In this document: positions 60,130 through 64,000 of the stretch, piece after piece
Numbering within the stretch: the stretch's first letter is position 1
How the letters are laid out: each line of letters opens with the position of its first letter
DNA from: Tanypteryx hageni
Lineage: Eukaryota > Arthropoda > Insecta > Odonata > Petaluridae
Assembly: GCA_028673005.1 (NCBI GenBank)
Contig: CM054114.1
Location: forward strand, 25,782,869-25,846,868
Direction: 5' to 3'
Length of the DNA stretch: 64,000 nt
The notes under the pieces: generated by a model
Told to the model about the DNA's origin: nothing
The model's input: only the letters and a program-made list of their open reading frames with translations
Database searches by the model: none
Made by a program: the position numbers and the translations under genes

Positions 60130-60372
60130 GTGTGCGTGTTTTCTGTGTCTCTTCGACGCCCCCTGCAGCCTGCCAACATGGTCCTCAACTTAGTAAGTTT
60201 CCGCTGGGCTTCCTTCAACACCTTGTTGTCACCCTCATCACTACCTTTTCTTTTCCTTAAAATAATGTATATATTAACAAGGTGTTGAAGGAAGCCCAGC
60301 GGACACTTACCAAGTTGAGGACCAAGTTGGCAGGCTGCTGGGGGCGTCGAAGACACAGAAAACACGCACACA
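60130..60372. repeat. Inverted repeat at the 3' end of a Penelope-like element
   Basis: The arms 60130-60227 and 60276-60372 are reverse complements over about 97 bp with only a few differences, separated by 48 bp. The plus strand could fold into a long hairpin. A short (TA)n run (60109-60128) abuts the left arm. The coding end of the element lies to the right on the minus strand. Confidence 0.85.
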
Positions 60373-60564
60373 AGAAAAACACACTTAAGCTTTTCGAGAT
60401 GGAGATAGAGTAACTGAAAGTAACACACTGTGTGGGGAATGACAGGATGATGTGGCAAGGTTGATGATTGGAGGAGGCGGGGAGTGGAAAGGGTGGATAG
60501 CCAATAAGGAGGTAAGGTAAGGTAAGGTAAAGCGCGAATAGCTACAAAGAGGAGAGGAGGAGAC

Positions 60565-60946
60565 ATTTTAAGGGGGCTAATAGGGATGGCGGAAAGTTGA
60601 GGCCAGGTGGGGAGAAAAAGCCAAGAAGATGTATATGGGCTTGTTCCCAATGTCAGAGAAGGGGGACAGGAGTGTCATTGGGTAAGGCGAGAATATTCCT
60701 TATATTGTAGCAACTATTGAATGGGACATTGTGGGCATTGGCGTGTAATGCAACTGGGAGGGGGCGTCTGAGAAAAACGCTATTCCGGTGACCGTTCATA
60801 CGGACGTTTAACGGATTGCTGGTGAGGCCTACGTAAAACGCTGGACATAGGGTGTATATATAGAATTGGGGTCCATGGGTAATACTGTATGACCTGGGGG
60901 GTCGTAGATTTTGTTTTAACATGGTTTTGAAACGGTCATCGAGCAT
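60565..60946 (-). pseudogene. Penelope-like element ORF, C-terminal GIY-YIG endonuclease part
   Basis: Read on the minus strand from 60946, the frame contains FYIYTLCPAFYVGLTSNPL then NVRMNGHR. This resembles the GIY-YIG nuclease fold: the YVG of the second strand, then the conserved Arg and a nearby His. Next come SVFLRRPLPVALHANAH and IRNILALPNDTPVP. A TGA stop falls at 60650-60652. In the same frame translation resumes with HWEQAHIHLL and PPGLNFPP, and the other copy at 33.5 kb has an Arg codon at the equivalent place, so the TGA is probably a CGA-to-TGA change. Penelope-like retroelements carry a reverse transcriptase followed by this nuclease. No reverse transcriptase is visible to the right, so the copy is 5'-truncated. 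Confidence 0.8.
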
Positions 60947-62100
60947 AACATATCAAGTTACACGTAAAGCTTAAATAAGAAAGGGTAAGAGCAACTCCGG
61001 ATACAATGTGGTTGAATTGTTGCACGTTGACCTCAAATTATTGAGCAAGTCCTGTCATTTATTCACATTCTCGTGAATTTCTTGTCTTGTTAACTGTAGT
61101 CATTTAAATTCTGAAGAAAATTACATAATAATCTGGTTAATAAACAAAGAATGGAAAAACGCCAGTACAAAAAGTCATAGACGAATGAAAGAGTTTATTT
61201 TAAAGGGATTTATTAAAGTGTTCTATGAAACTCCTAAACTAGGGATTATCAAACCCTCGAGTTCCGCAGAAGCTTACGGCTAATGGAGTTTCATATAAAG
61301 TAAACACTCGTCTGACGTGGATTTGTTTTTTCGCGGTCAAAAAATGCGACATTTATTTACGCAACAATCGAAAACTCCAATTATTCGCGGTTCTGAAGAC
61401 CTTTGCGACGTTATAAATCTCGCAAGTCCATTCGAGCACGTAATGACATCCATGAGCAATTAAAGTCGCGCTTCGCGGTTGTGCCCAACGCGACCACGTT
61501 TCCAAGAACGTTAGCCGCGCGTTTCGCAAGGGACTATTATTGCAGCACCGAAATGCCTTTGAACTCAGTCACTTAGGTATTTCACTAGAGAAAATCCAAA
61601 ATTCGATAACTTGAATGAGAGAACTCGTATTTGTATCATCACGAGATCATGTATCGTATACCAGGAATGCCCACTGTTTCTGGGTATAATATCTACTTTT
61701 ATTATGGTTATCCAATCATGATCTACTTATCTAAGGTTACCCAGCCGAGATCTACTTTACATATGGTTACCCAGCCGATATATTTCTTCCACAGATTTAA
61801 AAAATAAATGATATACTCAAGAAGAACTTTTAATAAACGTCAATTAAATAAAAATTCAAATTGAAATTTTTAATGGCATGCCATAGTAATTTGTACAAAA
61901 TATTCATTTTTTTAACTTAGGGCAGTTCGATATTTGTAGGGTTAGCTGCGCACCCATTGCATCGCATTTGGACCGTTTTTTTTTTGTTTTGAACTTGCCC
62001 TGGAGGCTAGGAATCTGCATTCTTAGCTTTTGCAATGGAAGGCTTTAATTTTCAAATTTTGTATTTTAAAAAAATATTTCTTATCAGAAATTTCATATAG
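60947..62100. other. No gene recognised
   Basis: Mixed AT-rich sequence. A degenerate repeat of tggttaccca-like strings occurs at 61700-61775 (three copies, each followed by a gatctact or gatatat block). Nothing else recognised. Confidence 0.45.
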
Positions 62101-62102
62101 TA

Positions 62103-62674
62103 CAGTAATACCTCGTTTAACGCTGCCCCGTACAAAGCTGATTCGTTACAACGCTCTTTGTTCTCGGACCACTTTTTACTTTCTCCATACTTTTTTTGGG
62201 CGCTCAAACTCAACTGGGCCATCATGGAAGTTAATATTTAACGATTTTAAGTACTTAAGTTTTACGCTATGGAAAATAATAAAAAATTACAAGATGTGAT
62301 TGGATTTTATTGCACATTTTTGGTATGTAGCAGAAAACTGTCGGTCAAAATAACCAAAAGCAACTACCGAAATCATCAAATGAGCCACAGCAGAAACGCC
62401 ACTTTCTCAGACTGCAGGGTAACGTACGGTCTTGTTTACATATCTCACAAAATTGGACACCTATTGGTGGTATTGGGCGCTGATTATAAGTGGAGGGTGT
62501 GTGGATTCTATTACAGTGTGGGAAAATGAAAAAAAAAAGGCTGCGACAGTTAGTATATTGCACGATTTCTGGTGTGTATCAAATCTGCCGTATTACGCAT
62601 TTAAGGATTTATTATTTACAGTAGTTTTAGAATAACTTAGTAGAGAGAAGAGCGGCTATACTAATATTTGACTG
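62103..62674. mobile_element. Possible pogo/Tigger-like MITE
   Basis: The left end cagtaatacctcgtttaacg belongs to the same class as the 20457 element and is preceded by TA. The right end ...tatttgactg is followed by TA, but only the terminal cagt matches well, so the right boundary is uncertain. The 86-codon frame inside shows no known domain. Confidence 0.4.
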
Positions 62675-62787
62675 TACTTTTTGATTTTTCGATTGCAAAC
62701 GAATTATTTATTACTTCGCTTTGAGATCGACCAAAAATGGCTCGGCGATCTACGTTATGGGCACACCTTATATATACCTAAGAGGTA

Positions 62788-63062
62788 CAGTCAAAAAGTT
62801 CATGGATTATCTGTCCGAGTGTGCCACGAGTGCTTGATGACAGATCTCGTGTACATTATTATCAAGTGCTAATCTTTAATATTAACGGCATCTTTCCTCA
62901 AAATATTCTCCCTCCGCCACAATGCACTTCTGTCAGCGTTCGCATAGCTGCTGGATATTGGAACGCTTCTTTTGGTTTGGAACGCAGAACCTCCGGTGTT
63001 GCTGCGATGACTTCTCCCTCGCTAAATAAGCTAACTTTGAAATTGAACGAAAACCGTCAATA
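62788..63062 (-). pseudogene. mariner-like transposase, 3'-terminal fragment
   Basis: The element end cagtcaaaaagttcatgg at 62788 is preceded by TA and resembles mariner/SETMAR-type inverted repeats. On the minus strand the coding remnant reads AATPEVLRSKPKEAFQ, then after a frameshift NIQQLCER, a stop, and QKCIVAEGEYFEE with a stop. This is the C-terminal end of a mariner transposase (typical ...ERxQKCIxxxGDYFE). It is truncated upstream and has a frameshift and a stop, so it is inactive. Confidence 0.7.
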
Positions 63063-64000
63063 CTCTACAGACTATAACAAAGACATTAGTAATAAAACAA
63101 GAACGGCATTTGTCTCTTTGCCTAGCTAAAAAATAGATAATCTGTAGCGCACTCCGAGAACTTTTCGACTATGCCGCGTATACACACATACGCATATATA
63201 TTCCATTAATGCGTTGCTTTTTCTTACTTTTGTTAAATGGATTGAGCTGTCTGAAGTCACGCAACGCTCCACTGAGCGTGCAGCGGCGCGCCGAGCGTGA
63301 TCTAATCTCGAATCTCACGCACTCCGAGCGCACATTTGCGACCCGGCATTCAATCATCCCGTCATTAACTCGTTATCTCGGTTACAGCAATTGCATTTAT
63401 ATAAATGCAATTCCCAGGAGGGAAATCGGAGCTTTTAGGGATATTAAATGAACGCTTTAATGGCCGCTTTCAAATAGCGCACACTGGCTGTTTGTTTGTT
63501 TGTTCGAACCGTGACTTTTTTTGCAATTTGCTCAGCGATAGAGGAATCCGCGCAATTAAAGAAGCAGAAAAGATAAACTGAGCGAAATTTGTTAAATCGC
63601 GTTAAAGAAATTTAATTTAAAGCCGCCTTCATGGAGGACATTTATCGATAATTTACTGCGCTGAAATAATTATCATTTTAAAGTAAGTTCCCTATTTTCG
63701 GGATACCTCAGGACCGAATCTATTCCGATAAATCGGGTGTCCGGGTTGAACTATAGGTCCATTTACATTAACCATAGCACACAAAAATGAATAAACATCT
63801 CTACTAATAATATGTAATCTAGTTTTTACGATGTATGTGAAATTATTGATAAATAAAAATAAAAAATATCTGTTGCTCTCTATGGAGTTAAATGGGATAA
63901 TGATAAAACCGCTTATAACCCAAAAGTTTCTCATTATTTTATGAGCAAATTTTCAGGAATATCTTGGTAGTGCACTTTTTAAAATTTAAGCTAATTGCTG
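63063..64000. other. No gene recognised
   Basis: Mixed sequence with a GC-richer patch at 63240-63360 (repeated cgagcg/ctccgagcg strings). Open frames of 62-80 codons have no recognised domain. Confidence 0.45.

Noticed and set aside
60000..60650. 216-codon minus-strand frame across the inverted repeat
   Set aside because: It is the wrong frame for the Penelope-like coding tail and reads through the hairpin arms and a TA run.

Overview
This is a eukaryotic nuclear window. It is AT-rich and dominated by microsatellites, polypurine/polypyrimidine tracts and decayed transposable elements. There are no bacterial operons, no closely packed ORFs, and no host gene I can support. The mix of tRNA-derived SINEs, a Penelope-like element with a GIY-YIG domain, a mariner fragment, a piggyBac fragment, a GTF2IRD2-like hAT transposase and many short hAT elements suits an arthropod genome. 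That placement is an inference, not a demonstration. Most long open frames here are low-complexity readings of (GA)n/(CT)n or (TA)n repeats.

Layout. 0-8.3 kb: a full tRNA-SINE (1.07-1.38 kb), large CT- and GA-rich tracts (3.2-6.4 kb), and short TIR elements (7.0-8.3 kb). 8.3-18.6 kb: more GA/CT tracts and otherwise featureless AT-rich DNA. 18.6-22.0 kb: a hAT MITE with a perfect 8-bp target duplication, a degenerate tandem repeat, and a tRNA-SINE split by a 1.95-kb TIR element. That element encodes a two-exon THAP zinc-finger ORF and itself contains a pogo/Tigger-like MITE. 22-33 kb: mostly unrecognised AT-rich DNA and GA tracts. 33.1-37.7 kb: a truncated Penelope-like element with inverted flanking repeats sitting between (TA)n arrays, then three tandem copies of a ~0.88-kb repeat, one interrupted by a block holding a broken piggyBac transposase. 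38.1-40.1 kb: a broken but nearly full-length GTF2IRD2/ZBED-type hAT transposase. 43.4-44.2 kb: a TIR MITE. 44.6-49.0 kb: GA tracts seeded by retroelement tails, and a 472-bp hAT MITE with a perfect target duplication. 49.9-50.7 kb: two different hAT MITEs side by side sharing the same 8-bp target, present three times. 52.5-59.1 kb: further hAT MITEs and GA tracts. 60.1-60.9 kb: a second Penelope-like element with a large 3' inverted repeat. 62.1-63.1 kb: a pogo-like element and a mariner 3' end.

The strongest structural signals are nested insertions readable from target duplications, inverted repeats on both Penelope-like copies, and a polarity rule. Wherever a short retroelement 3' tail is recognisable, a long polypyrimidine tract lies on its 3' side. 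I found no convincing novel cellular system. The nearest candidate is the THAP-bearing TIR element, whose spliced ORF appears open but lacks one zinc ligand.
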